Part shown: positions 55,598 to 64,000 of the stretch, piece after piece
How the letters are laid out: each line of letters opens with the position of its first letter
Position numbering within the stretch: position 1 is the first letter of the stretch
Source of the DNA: Rhizobiales bacterium Y(2018)
GTDB lineage: Bacteria > Pseudomonadota > Alphaproteobacteria > Rhizobiales > Aestuariivirgaceae
NCBI GenBank assembly: GCA_005502925.1
Contig: SCPD01000010.1
Coordinates: forward strand, 62,001 to 126,000
Direction of reading: 5' to 3'
DNA length: 64,000 bases
The notes under the pieces: generated by a model
What the model saw: only the letters and a program-made list of their open reading frames with translations
Told to the model about the DNA's origin: nothing
Database searches by the model: none
Made by a program: the position numbers and the translations under genes

Positions 55598-55761
55598 GGA
55601 TTTCAGCTTCTTAGTCCCGGGCAGGGAGGAGGGCGAAGTATCGTCTCACTGCGACACTTGATGGCTAGACATTCCGGAAACCCGATGCCAAAAACACACC
55701 AATTCGTGTACCGGCCGGTTTCGCGGGCCTTCCGGTATGCCTTTTGCGAGAGGAAACTCAA

Positions 55762-56322
55762 GTGTCCACAGCCGAACATGCCGATCCGAACCGGCGCGAC
55801 TTTCTCTATATAGCCACCGGTGCGGCCGGTGCGGTGGGCGCGGCCCTGGTGGCCTGGCCGTTCATCGACCAGATGAATCCCGACGCATCTGTGCGCGCCT
55901 TGGCCTCAATCGAGCTCGATATCGCGCCGATCGCCGAGGGCCAGAGCATCACCATCAAGTGGCGCGGCAACCCGGTTTTCGTGCGGCATCGCACCCAGAA
56001 GGAGATCGACGAGGCCAAGGCGGTGCCGGTCACCGACCTCCCCGATCCCGTTGCCCGCAACGCCAATGTGAAAGAGGGCGATCCCGCCACCGACGTCAAC
56101 CGCGTGGTCGATGGCAAGGAGAAGCTCCTGGTCATGATGGGCGTATGTACCCATCTCGGCTGTGTGCCGCTCGGTCAGCAGGGTGATTACGGCGGGTGGT
56201 TCTGCCCCTGCCACGGCTCGCATTACGACACGGCCGGACGCATCCGCAAAGGCCCGGCGCCGCAGAACCTGCCGGTGCCGATCTATGCATATATCTCCGA
56301 TACCAAGATCCGTATCGGCTAA
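55762..56322 (+). CDS. petA: Ubiquinol-cytochrome c reductase Rieske iron-sulfur subunit
   Basis: A 186-residue subunit of complex III. A twin-arginine signal anchor ([20 protein letters not shown]) is followed by the periplasmic [2Fe-2S] domain with CTHLGC (129-134) and CPCHG (148-152), giving the two Cys and two His ligands. The start is GTG 55762 with AGGA 8 nt upstream. It heads petABC. About 60 bp upstream is CCAAAAACACACCA (55688-55701), nearly the same as the GntR box at 8698. Confidence 0.97.
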   Translation: MSTAEHADPNRRDFLYIATGAAGAVGAALVAWPFIDQMNPDASVRALASIELDIAPIAEGQSITIKWRGNPVFVRHRTQKEIDEAKAVPVTDLPDPVARNANVKEGDPATDVNRVVDGKEKLLVMMGVCTHLGCVPLGQQGDYGGWFCPCHGSHYDTAGRIRKGPAPQNLPVPIYAYISDTKIRIG

Positions 56323-56335
56323 CAGAGGGCACGCG

Positions 56336-57598
56336 ATGGGCGGACATTCGACTTACCAACCCAAGAGCGCCGCGGAGAAATGGCTCCATGAGCGCCTGCC
56401 GATCGTCGAGCTGGTCAAGAGCTCGGCTCTCGATTTCCCGACACCGAAGAACCTGAACTACTGGTGGACCTTCGGCGGCATCCTGGCGCTCATGCTGGTG
56501 GTGCAGATCATCACCGGCATCGTGCTGGTGATGCATTACACGCCGCATGTCGACATGGCCTTCAATTCCGTCGAGCACATCATGCGCGACGTGAACTATG
56601 GCTGGCTCATCCGCTACATGCACGCCAATGGCGCGTCGATGTTCTTCATCGCCGTCTATATCCACATCTTCCGCGGCATGTATTACGGCTCCTACAAGGC
56701 GCCGCGCGAGGTGCTGTGGATCATCGGCGTCCTCATCTATCTCGTGATGATGGCCACCGCCTTCATGGGCTACGTGCTTCCCTGGGGCCAGATGAGCTTC
56801 TGGGGCGCCAAGGTCATCACCAACCTGTTCTCAGCCATTCCGTTCTTCGGCGAGCCGATCACCACCTGGCTGTGGGGCGGCTATGCGGTCGACAATCCGA
56901 CGCTCAACCGCTTCTTCTCGCTGCACTATCTGTTGCCCTTCGTGCTTGCCGGCCTGGTCGGCCTGCATATCTGGGCGCTGCATGTGCCGGGCAACAACAA
57001 CCCGACCGGCGTCAGCGTGAAGTCGGGCCAGGACACGGTGCCCTTCCATCCGTACTATACGATGAAGGACTCGTTCGCGATCGTCGTGTTCCTCATCCTC
57101 TTCGGCGTGTTCCTGTTCTTCGCCCCGAACTATCTCGGCCACGCGATCAACTACGAGCCGGCCAACCCGCTGTCGACACCGGCGCATATCGTACCTGAAT
57201 GGTACTACCTGCCGTTCTATGCGATCCTGCGCGCCATCCCCGACAAGCTCGGCGGCGTCATCGCGATGTTCGGCTCGATCGCCATCCTCTTCGTGCTGCC
57301 GTGGCTCGACACATCGAAGGTGCGCTCGGGCAATTACCGGCCGCTGTTCAAGGGCTTCTTCTGGATATTCGTCGCGGTCTGCATCGGCCTCGGCTATCTG
57401 GGCTCGAAGCCGCCTGAGGGCTGGTATGTCATCTTCTCGCAGATCCTGACCTTCTACTACTTCGCCCACTTCCTGGTGATCCTGCCGCTGCTCGGCCTTC
57501 TCGAGACGCCGAAGCCGCTGCCGTCGTCGATCTCAGACGACGTGCTCGCCAAGAAGAAACCCGCCTTGCCGCAAGGCCAGGCCGTGCCCGCCGAGTGA
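56336..57598 (+). CDS. petB: Cytochrome b of the bc1 complex
   Basis: A 420-residue membrane protein with eight expected helices carrying hemes bL and bH. The heme histidines are in the helix [20 protein letters not shown] and in [40 protein letters not shown] and the PEWY loop ([15 protein letters not shown]) form the quinol-oxidation site. ATG 56336 lies 13 nt after petA. Confidence 0.98.
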   Translation: MGGHSTYQPKSAAEKWLHERLPIVELVKSSALDFPTPKNLNYWWTFGGILALMLVVQIITGIVLVMHYTPHVDMAFNSVEHIMRDVNYGWLIRYMHANGASMFFIAVYIHIFRGMYYGSYKAPREVLWIIGVLIYLVMMATAFMGYVLPWGQMSFWGAKVITNLFSAIPFFGEPITTWLWGGYAVDNPTLNRFFSLHYLLPFVLAGLVGLHIWALHVPGNNNPTGVSVKSGQDTVPFHPYYTMKDSFAIVVFLILFGVFLFFAPNYLGHAINYEPANPLSTPAHIVPEWYYLPFYAILRAIPDKLGGVIAMFGSIAILFVLPWLDTSKVRSGNYRPLFKGFFWIFVAVCIGLGYLGSKPPEGWYVIFSQILTFYYFAHFLVILPLLGLLETPKPLPSSISDDVLAKKKPALPQGQAVPAE

Positions 57599-57612
57599 TT
57601 GGAGAAAGACAC

Positions 57613-58431
57613 ATGAAACTCTTCAAGACACTCGTCGCGGCCTCCCTGGTCCTTCTCGCCGTCCCGTCTTTCGCCGCCGAGGGACAGAAGGATGCGAAGG
57701 ACATCTCCTATTCCTTCGAGGGGCCGTTCGGCACATTCGACCGGGGTGAGCTGCAGCGCGGCTACAAGGTCTATAAGGAAGTCTGCTCGGCCTGCCACTC
57801 GATGCGGCTGGTCTCCTTCCGCAACCTCTCGCAGCCGGGTGGCCCCAGCTTCTCCGAGGAGCAGGTCAAGGCGCTGGCCGCGACCTTCACGGTCAAGGAT
57901 GGACCGGGCGAGGACGGCGAGATGTTCGACCGGCCGGGCCTCCCGTCCGACCGCTTCCCGTCGCCCTTCGCCAATGAACAGGCGGCGCGCAACGCCAATG
58001 GCGGGGCCCTGCCTCCCGACCTCTCGCTCATCACCAAGGCGAGGGCCGGCTGGTACGGCACGTTCAACCAGCTCATCAACGGCGTCGGCGGACCGCAATA
58101 TGTCTATTCGGTGCTGACCGGCTATGAGCAGCCGCCTGCCGAAGCAGCCAAGGATGCGCCCGAGGGTAAGCACTACAATCCGTACTTTGCCAGCGGCCAC
58201 TGGATCACCATGGCACCGCCGCTTGTCGATGGCCAGGTGACCTTCGATGACGGCGCGCCGAACACGGTCGATGCCATGGCGCGCGACGTCTCGGCCTTCC
58301 TGGCCTGGGCCGCCGAGCCCAAGATGGAGGAGCGCAAGTCCTTGGGCTTCGCCACCCTCATCTATCTCGCGATCTTCGCCGTGCTGCTCTACTTCGTGAA
58401 GCAGCGCGTCTGGGCCAAGGTCGAGCATTAA
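57613..58431 (+). CDS. petC: Cytochrome c1
   Basis: A 272-residue c-type cytochrome. The signal peptide is residues 1-21 (VLLAVPSFAAEG), the heme motif CSACH is at 58-62, and a Met axial ligand probably lies in HWITMAPPL. The C-terminal membrane anchor is ATLIYLAIFAVLLYFVKQRV. It is the last gene of petABC, followed 16 nt on by a strong terminator. Confidence 0.97.
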   Translation: MKLFKTLVAASLVLLAVPSFAAEGQKDAKDISYSFEGPFGTFDRGELQRGYKVYKEVCSACHSMRLVSFRNLSQPGGPSFSEEQVKALAATFTVKDGPGEDGEMFDRPGLPSDRFPSPFANEQAARNANGGALPPDLSLITKARAGWYGTFNQLINGVGGPQYVYSVLTGYEQPPAEAAKDAPEGKHYNPYFASGHWITMAPPLVDGQVTFDDGAPNTVDAMARDVSAFLAWAAEPKMEERKSLGFATLIYLAIFAVLLYFVKQRVWAKVEH

Positions 58432-58447
58432 GTCTGGCTGAACATTG

Positions 58448-58487
58448 AAAAGGAAAAGGCCGGGAGTTTTCCCGGCCTTTTCCTTTT
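58448..58487 (+). terminator. Rho-independent terminator of petABC
   Basis: A perfect 18-bp stem (58448-58465 with 58470-58487, loop GTTT). The stem starts with AAAAGGAAAAGG and ends with CCTTTTCCTTTT, so the run of T is part of the stem. It should work in both directions, but only the plus-strand operon ends here. Confidence 0.93.
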
Positions 58488-58575
58488 GAGCATGGCCACA
58501 TTGCTAAGGTTTAAGCAAATCGCCACTCCATCGCCCAGATCGTAAGCCACCTGATAGACAGGAGGCTTACAGGCC

Positions 58576-59040
58576 ATGGACCGCAAGCGTTCGTTCCGCC
58601 GTGAATTCCTGAGCACCCTGATCGAGACGTCCCGGCATCTGCGCCATTTCGTCGATCAGCGGGCCCAAGCCATGGGCCTCACGGGTGCGCAATTGCGTGT
58701 TCTCGCCAGGCTCAGCCGGCGCGAAGGGGCCACCCAGGCCGAGTTGGCGGCCGACATGGAAGTGCGGCCCATGTCGCTTTCCAGCCTCATCGACAAGCTG
58801 AGCCGCCAGGGACTGGTCGAGCGGCGTGGCGATGCCCGCGACCGCCGTATCAACCGCATCCACCTGACGACCGCCGGGCGGGCCACGGCGCTCAAGATCG
58901 ATGGCTTCCGCGAGGCGATTGCCGGCGAGGTGCTGGCCAAGGTGGAAGATGGCGCGCTCAGGCAGGCCCATAATGTCCTCGGCCTGCTCAGGCAGCGATT
59001 GAAGGCGCCGCAGGACGGCGGCAAGGAAGCAGCGGAATAG
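58576..59040 (+). CDS. MarR-family regulator of the RND efflux operon
   Basis: A 154-residue MarR protein: ETSRHLRHFVDQRAQAMGLT, the DNA-reading part EGATQAELAADMEVRPMSLS with SLIDKLSRQGLVERRGDARD (wing) and RRINRIHLTTAGR. It lies 4 nt upstream of the periplasmic adaptor gene in one operon, so it likely represses the pump. The start ATG follows AGGAGG by a slightly long spacing. Confidence 0.92.
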   Translation: MDRKRSFRREFLSTLIETSRHLRHFVDQRAQAMGLTGAQLRVLARLSRREGATQAELAADMEVRPMSLSSLIDKLSRQGLVERRGDARDRRINRIHLTTAGRATALKIDGFREAIAGEVLAKVEDGALRQAHNVLGLLRQRLKAPQDGGKEAAE

Positions 59041-59044
59041 GGCC

Positions 59045-60196
59045 ATGAGACGTATCCTCCTGCTGCTGTGCTTCCTCGCCGCGATCGGCGCCGCCTGGGC
59101 CGGCTATTGGTATCTGGGCGGCTTTGCGGAGCGGGTGGCCGATGCGCAGACGACGCCGGCGCATCGGACAGAAGCGGCTATCCCGGTCGTGCTCGCCGAA
59201 GCCAAGCGCATGACCTTGCCGATCAGTTTCGCCACCATAGGTACGGTCCAGCCTATCGCCTCGATCGCGGTCACGTCGCAAGTTTCCGGCATCGTCGCCA
59301 AGGTCGCCGTGACGGATGGCGCCGAGGTGAAGGAAGGCGATCTCCTGATCGAGATCGATGCCAGGCTGATCGATACTGAGATCGAGGAGGCGCAGGCGAC
59401 GCTGGCCAAGGACCAGGCCAATATCGACAAAGCCGAGCGCGACCTGGCGCGGATCGACAAGCTGCTCGCCGGCAAGTTCGAAACCCAGGAAAACGCCGCC
59501 GACGCGCAGACGGCACTCGATCTCACCAAGGCGACGCTGCAATCCGACCAGGCGGCGCTCCATAATCTTCAGGTGCAGCGCGAATACTACTCGATCCACG
59601 CACCGGTCAGCGGGCGTATCGGCACCGTGCCGGTCAAACCCGGCTCAACCATCGTTTCGGGCCAGCAGGCAAGCCCGATCGTGACCATCAATATGTTCGA
59701 TCCGATCTATGTCGCGGTGGGCATTCCGCAGAAATTGGTCGCCGATCTCGCCGAGGACAAAGCGCAAGGGGTAGCCAAGGTCAACCTCACGGTGCCGGGG
59801 TGGGGTGAAACGCGCGAGGGCGCCGTGACGGCGATCGACAACGCGGCCAATGCCGCGACCGGGCTCGTCACCGCCTATGCCACCATCGCCAATGCGCCGG
59901 CTCTCCTGTGGCCGGGCGAGATCGTCAATGTCGAGGTGATCTTCCGCGACGAGCCGGACCAGCTCACCGTGCCTGATGAGGCGGTGCGGACGAACCAGCA
60001 GGGATCCTATGTCTATGCGGTCGACGCCCAGCAACGCGCCCATATGAAGCCGGTGACGGTGGCGCGCAATGTGCGCGGCATGACGGTCATCGCGAGCGGC
60101 CTGAAGGAAGGCGAGCAGGTGGTGACCGATGGCCAGCTTCTGCTGTCGGACGGCGTCCAGGTTTCGGTCAAGCAGGCGATGGGGACGGGAGGCTGA
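59045..60196 (+). CDS. RND efflux periplasmic adaptor (membrane-fusion protein)
   Basis: A 383-residue HlyD/AcrA-type adaptor. An uncleaved or cleaved N-terminal hydrophobic segment (LLLLCFLAAIGAAWAGYWYL) is followed by the lipoyl half-motifs (VSGIVAKVAVTDGAEVKEGD and APVSGRIGTVPVKPGSTIV) around a coiled-coil hairpin (residues 105-165), then beta-barrel and membrane-proximal domains (MTVIASGLKEGEQVV). There is no lipobox. It bridges the RND pump and an outer-membrane channel not encoded here. Confidence 0.95.
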   Translation: MRRILLLLCFLAAIGAAWAGYWYLGGFAERVADAQTTPAHRTEAAIPVVLAEAKRMTLPISFATIGTVQPIASIAVTSQVSGIVAKVAVTDGAEVKEGDLLIEIDARLIDTEIEEAQATLAKDQANIDKAERDLARIDKLLAGKFETQENAADAQTALDLTKATLQSDQAALHNLQVQREYYSIHAPVSGRIGTVPVKPGSTIVSGQQASPIVTINMFDPIYVAVGIPQKLVADLAEDKAQGVAKVNLTVPGWGETREGAVTAIDNAANAATGLVTAYATIANAPALLWPGEIVNVEVIFRDEPDQLTVPDEAVRTNQQGSYVYAVDAQQRAHMKPVTVARNVRGMTVIASGLKEGEQVVTDGQLLLSDGVQVSVKQAMGTGG

Positions 60197-60198
60197 TC

Positions 60199-63100
60199 AT
60201 GCGGCTCTCCGAGCTCTGCATCAGACGGCCGGTGATGACGGTGCTGCTCATGCTGTCGCTCGTCGTGCTGGGCATTGCGGGCTTTCGTCAGTTGCCGGTG
60301 GCCGCTCTGCCGCGCATCGACTTCCCGACCATCCAGGTGAGCGCCTCGCTGCCGGGCGCCAGCCCTGAATCGATGGCGTCCTCGGTCGCGGAGCCGCTCG
60401 AACAGCAATTTTCGACCATTCCCGGTGTCACCTCGATGACGTCGACCTCGATGCAGGGCTCGACCACCATCGTGCTGCAGTTCGATCTCAACCGGAATAT
60501 CGACGCGGCGTCCCTCGATGTGCAGTCGGCGCTCAGCATCGCCGAACGGCGCCTGCCGCCGCAGATGACGACACCGCCAAGCTTCAGGAAGGTCAATCCG
60601 GCCGACCAGCCGGTGCTGCTGCTGGCGCTCGCCTCGAGCACGATGCCGCTCACCGATGTCGATGAATATGCCGAAGACGTGCTGGTGCCGCAGCTTTCGC
60701 AGATCCTCGGCGTGGCGCAGGTTTCGGTCTTCGGCCAGCAGAAGCGGGCAGTCAGGATCGAGGCCGATCCGCGGCTCGCGGCGAGCCGCGATCTCAGCAT
60801 GGCGGATATCGCCTCGGCCGTTGCCGCCGCCGACTCCTATGTGCCGGTCGGCGGTCTCTCGGGCCAGAATCGCAACCTCACCATCAATGCGCCCTCGCAA
60901 CTGATCAAAGCTTCGGACTACCAGCCGCTGGTGGTCGCGTGGCGGGACGGCAAGCCGGTGCGGCTCGGCGATGTCGCGGTGGTGCGCGACGGCGCCCAGA
61001 ACGAGCAGACGGCGAGCTGGTACAATGATCAGCGGGCGGTCGTGCTGGCTATCTTCCGCCAGCCTGACGCCAATACGATCGATGTGGTCGACCAGGTGAA
61101 GGCGCATCTCGCCTCCTATCGCAGCCAGATGCCGGCCGCGATCAAGCTCGACGTCACCAATGACCGGTCGATCTCGATCCGCAATGCGGTGTCCGACGTC
61201 GAATTCACCCTGATGCTGGCGGCGGCGCTGGTGATCCTGGTGATCTTCGCCTTTCTCAAATCGGTGCGCGCCACCCTGATCCCGGTCCTGGCGCTGCCGG
61301 TATCGCTGATCGCCACTTGTGCGGTGATGGCGCTGCTCGGCTTCTCGATCGACAACATGTCGCTGCTCGCCATCACGCTCTCGACCGGCTTCGTGGTCGA
61401 CGACGCCATCGTGATGCTGGAGAATATCGTGCGCCATATCGAGGCGGGCCAGCAGCCTTTCGCCGCCGCGTTCGAAGGTGCGAGCGAAATCGGCTTCACC
61501 ATCCTGTCGATGACCGTGTCGCTGGTGGCGGTCTTTATCCCGGTCCTGTTCATGGGCGGCGTGGTCGGGCGCCTGTTCAACGAATTCGCGGTGACGATAT
61601 CGGTGGCGATCCTGGTTTCGGGTTTCGTTTCCCTGACGCTGACGCCGATGCTCTGCGCCAGGCTTCTCAAAGCCGAGGAGGAGGGCAGGCGCAAGAGCCT
61701 GGTGGCGATCATCTCCGACACGGTGTTCGGTTGGATGGAGCGGTCCTATCGCTATACGCTCGATCTCGCTTTGCGTTTCCAGGGCGTGATGCTGCTCGTC
61801 ACCCTGGCGACGCTCGTCCTCTCGGTCTGGCTTTATGTCGTGATGCCCAAGGGCTTCTTTCCGACCGAGGACACCGGCTATCTCAACGCGACGATCCAGG
61901 CCTTGCCTGATATCGGCTTCGAGGCGCTCACCGCGAAGACCCGGGAGGTCAGCGCCATTGTGCGCAAGGACAAGGCGGTCGCCTATGTGCTTTCGACGAC
62001 GGGCGGCGGCGGCAATGGGGCGAACACGGCGCGCCTCTTCATCGCGCTCAAGCCCCAGGACCAGCGCGATACGGCGCAGGACGTGGCCCGCAGGCTCCGG
62101 CGCGGGACGGCGGTCGTCCCCGGCATCGATGCCTATTACCAGGCGGTGCAGAATATCCAGATCGGCGGTCGGTCGGCCAAGGCCGATATCCAATACACAT
62201 TGCAGAGCGCCGATCTCAACACATTGATCGCGCAGGTGCCAGGGCTCGTCGAGCGCCTTAAGAAGCGCCCTGAACTGCGCGACGTGACGACCGATCTCGA
62301 GCTCAGCAACCCCGAGCTCATCGTCGATATCGACCGCGACCGCGCCGCGGCGCTCGGCGTGAATGTCGACGACATCCGCTCGACGCTCTACAATTCCTTC
62401 GGCGTGGCGCAGGTGGCCACGCTCTATATGCCCTCCAACGACTATCCGGTGATCCTGGAAGTGGCGCCGGAGCTGCAGAACGATCCCAATGTGCTGTCGC
62501 TGATCTCGGTGAAGTCGGCGAATGGCGCCGCCATCCCGCTCGACCAGGTGACGGTGACGCGGCGGGAAGCCGGGCCCTTGTCGATCAATCATCAGGCCCA
62601 GCAGCCGGCGGTCACGATCTCCTTCAATCTGACGCCCAATGTGTCGCTCGGCGCCGCCGTCGAAGCGGTGAACCAGGAGACCGCGGCGGCGCATCTGCCC
62701 AGCTCGGTCTCGGCCAATTTCGCCGGCACGGCGCAGGTTTTCGTCGACGGGCTGGCGGGGCAGGGCTTCCTGCTGCTGATCGCGGCTTTGGTGATCTACA
62801 TCATCCTCGGCATTCTCTATGAGAGCTATATACATCCGCTCACCATCCTGTCCGGACTGCCGTCCGCCGGCATCGGCGCCCTGGTGGCGCTGTGGCTCGC
62901 CGGCATGGATCTGTCGGTGATCGCCGTCATTGGCATCGTGATGCTGATCGGCATCGTCAAGAAGAACGGCATCATGATGATCGATTTTGCCCTGAAGCGG
63001 CAGCAGGCGGGCTTGCCTGCCCATGAAGCGATCCGCGAGGCCTGTCTCAGGCGCTTCCGGCCGATCATGATGACGACCTTCGCCGCCATCCTCGGCGCGC

Positions 63101-63285
63101 TGCCGATCGCGCTTGGCTTCGGCGCCGGTTCGGAGCTGCGCCGGCCGCTTGGTGTCGCGATCGCCGGCGGTCTCGTCCTGTCGCAATTGCTGACACTCTA
63201 CATCACGCCGGTGGTGTTCCTGGCTCTCGAAAGACTTAAGACCAGGCTGTGGCGTGGTGGCCAGCCGACGGCGTCATCTGCCTAG
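60199..63285 (+). CDS. RND efflux transporter permease (AcrB/MexB family)
   Basis: A 1028-residue, 12-helix proton-driven pump. The start MRLSELCIRRPVMTVLLML is the family norm. The proton-relay Asp pair is in STGFVVDDAIVMLENI and the Lys in GIVKKNGIMMID. Two large periplasmic loops follow helices 1 and 7. The TM4-6 part includes FALKSVRATL-like and FIPVLFMGGVVGRLFNEFAV segments. It begins 2 nt after the adaptor gene. Together with the MarR gene it forms a three-gene drug or metabolite efflux operon without its own TolC. Confidence 0.96.
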   Translation: MRLSELCIRRPVMTVLLMLSLVVLGIAGFRQLPVAALPRIDFPTIQVSASLPGASPESMASSVAEPLEQQFSTIPGVTSMTSTSMQGSTTIVLQFDLNRNIDAASLDVQSALSIAERRLPPQMTTPPSFRKVNPADQPVLLLALASSTMPLTDVDEYAEDVLVPQLSQILGVAQVSVFGQQKRAVRIEADPRLAASRDLSMADIASAVAAADSYVPVGGLSGQNRNLTINAPSQLIKASDYQPLVVAWRDGKPVRLGDVAVVRDGAQNEQTASWYNDQRAVVLAIFRQPDANTIDVVDQVKAHLASYRSQMPAAIKLDVTNDRSISIRNAVSDVEFTLMLAAALVILVIFAFLKSVRATLIPVLALPVSLIATCAVMALLGFSIDNMSLLAITLSTGFVVDDAIVMLENIVRHIEAGQQPFAAAFEGASEIGFTILSMTVSLVAVFIPVLFMGGVVGRLFNEFAVTISVAILVSGFVSLTLTPMLCARLLKAEEEGRRKSLVAIISDTVFGWMERSYRYTLDLALRFQGVMLLVTLATLVLSVWLYVVMPKGFFPTEDTGYLNATIQALPDIGFEALTAKTREVSAIVRKDKAVAYVLSTTGGGGNGANTARLFIALKPQDQRDTAQDVARRLRRGTAVVPGIDAYYQAVQNIQIGGRSAKADIQYTLQSADLNTLIAQVPGLVERLKKRPELRDVTTDLELSNPELIVDIDRDRAAALGVNVDDIRSTLYNSFGVAQVATLYMPSNDYPVILEVAPELQNDPNVLSLISVKSANGAAIPLDQVTVTRREAGPLSINHQAQQPAVTISFNLTPNVSLGAAVEAVNQETAAAHLPSSVSANFAGTAQVFVDGLAGQGFLLLIAALVIYIILGILYESYIHPLTILSGLPSAGIGALVALWLAGMDLSVIAVIGIVMLIGIVKKNGIMMIDFALKRQQAGLPAHEAIREACLRRFRPIMMTTFAAILGALPIALGFGAGSELRRPLGVAIAGGLVLSQLLTLYITPVVFLALERLKTRLWRGGQPTASSA

Positions 63286-63363
63286 CCGGCGGAGTGAGGA
63301 TACCTTGCCTGGCCCCGCAGCGGTCTGCTAGTGCCCCATGGCAGTGGTGAAGAGGGGACTTTC

Positions 63364-64000
63364 ATGGCCAAATCGGTGCTCGGCATTATCGGCGGATCGG
63401 GCGTTTACGATATCGAGATGGACAATGCCCGCTGGGAAACGATCGCTTCGCCCTGGGGCGAGCCTTCGGACCAGGTCCGGCGCGGCGAGATCAGCGGCCT
63501 GCCGGTCGTCTTCCTGCCACGGCACGGCCGCGGTCACCGCTTCTCGCCGACCACCATCAACTATCGCGCCAATATCGACATATTGAAGCGGACTGGGGTC
63601 ACCGATGTGGTGTCGCTGTCGGCCTGCGGGTCGTTCCGCGAAGAATTCGAACCGGGGCGTTTCGTGCTGGTCGATCAGTTCATCGACCGCACCTTTGCGC
63701 GCGAGAAGAGCTTCTTCGGCACCGGCTGCGTGGCGCATGTGTCGCTCGCTTACCCGATCTCGCCGACTTTGCAGGATCTGGCCGAGGCGGCCCTCAAGGC
63801 GGAAGACATTCCGCATGCGCGCGGCGGCACATACCTGGTGATGGAAGGCCCGCAATTCTCGACGCTGGCGGAATCGCATCTCTATCGCTCCTGGGGCTGC
63901 AGCGTCATCGGCATGACCAACATGCCGGAGGCCAAGCTCGCACGTGAGGCGGAGCTCAGTTACTGCACCGTCGCCATGGTGACGGACTACGATTCATGGC
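63364..64000 (+). CDS. mtnP: S-methyl-5'-thioadenosine phosphorylase (partial, cut by window end)
   Basis: The first 212 residues of an MTA phosphorylase in methionine salvage. LGIIGGSGVYDIEMDNA, LPRHGRGHRFSPTTINYRAN (phosphate-site His), VSLSACGSFREEFEPGRFVL and YLVMEGPQFSTLAESHLYRS, then GMTNMPEAKLAREAELSY, match MtnP/PNP family order. The MTNMPE segment favours MTA over purine-nucleoside specificity by family knowledge. The ATG follows AGGGGAC. The end of the gene lies beyond the window. Confidence 0.95.
   Translation, partial: MAKSVLGIIGGSGVYDIEMDNARWETIASPWGEPSDQVRRGEISGLPVVFLPRHGRGHRFSPTTINYRANIDILKRTGVTDVVSLSACGSFREEFEPGRFVLVDQFIDRTFAREKSFFGTGCVAHVSLAYPISPTLQDLAEAALKAEDIPHARGGTYLVMEGPQFSTLAESHLYRSWGCSVIGMTNMPEAKLAREAELSYCTVAMVTDYDSW

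Noticed and set aside
60013-63186. 1057-codon open frame on the minus strand, antisense to the RND pump
   Set aside because: It mirrors the pump gene exactly; the translation is a His/Arg/Asp-rich string without domains, as expected from the complement of a high-GC gene. The plus-strand protein is a full AcrB-family match.

Overview
This is a 64 kb stretch of high-GC chromosome from an alphaproteobacterium, most likely of the order Hyphomicrobiales (Rhizobiales). Four things point there: a petABC cytochrome bc1 operon; a separate MarR/OmpR pair of the petP/petR type next to ilvE; the blocks uvrC-pgsA-moaD, prs-...-rplY-pth-ychF and lgt-midA-pgeF; and an intergenic palindromic element that looks like the mosaic repeats of rhizobia. 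Most of the window is ordinary, tightly packed core and metabolic gene content, with many 4-nt ATGA overlaps. I see no tRNA, rRNA, CRISPR array, transposase or complete prophage.

Layout. 0-5 kb: a small cupin, then an unfamiliar three-gene unit: a long coiled-coil protein with a TelA-like C-terminal half, a ClpB-like double AAA+ ATPase whose first ATP site is degenerate, and a membrane protein. 5-7 kb: folate/pterin genes (a pteridine-reductase-type SDR and folB) and a GST-like protein. 7-15 kb: an amino-sugar locus. A SIS-domain protein and a GntR/HutC regulator diverge from an ABC importer (binding protein, two permeases, ATPase). Embedded in the importer operon are a GH84 O-GlcNAcase homologue and a GNAT protein that match, as two adjacent genes, the two ends of human O-GlcNAcase. 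15-20 kb: an ArsR-SRPBCC-ClpP operon with a perfect operator palindrome, then uvrC-pgsA-moaD. 20-26 kb: two secreted TPR paralogues, ilvE, petP-petR and a histidine kinase.

26-37 kb is mostly on the minus strand: two MaoC-fold hydratases, ychF, pth, rplY, a threonine dehydratase-like enzyme, prs, then the lgt-midA-pgeF-M24-lipoprotein operon. 37-42 kb: a UbiK/BMFP protein, a YbjN protein, proC, a TetR regulator, a CsaA-like protein, an aldo/keto reductase and a DUF1194 protein. 42-50 kb: a dimethylglycine/sarcosine dehydrogenase-like flavoprotein, two tandem Bcr/CflA transporters, an M55 aminopeptidase, a P450 and a non-pyrrolysine MttB-family methyltransferase. This suggests methylated-amine or betaine catabolism.

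50-52 kb holds a large orphan gene of visibly lower GC, with an HExxH motif and a phage-like N-terminus; it is the clearest candidate for horizontal acquisition. 52-58 kb: an EamA transporter, an unusual palindrome plus tandem repeat, apt-hemF-trmL, and petABC with a textbook terminator. 58-64 kb: a MarR regulator with an RND efflux pair, then mtnP, cut by the window end.

The strongest candidates for undescribed biology are the TelA-like/AAA+/membrane trio (548-5134), the split O-GlcNAcase operon (11782-13759), the HExxH orphan (50388-52355) and the repeat at 53495-53565. All family assignments were made by eye from the translated sequence and have not been checked by database search.
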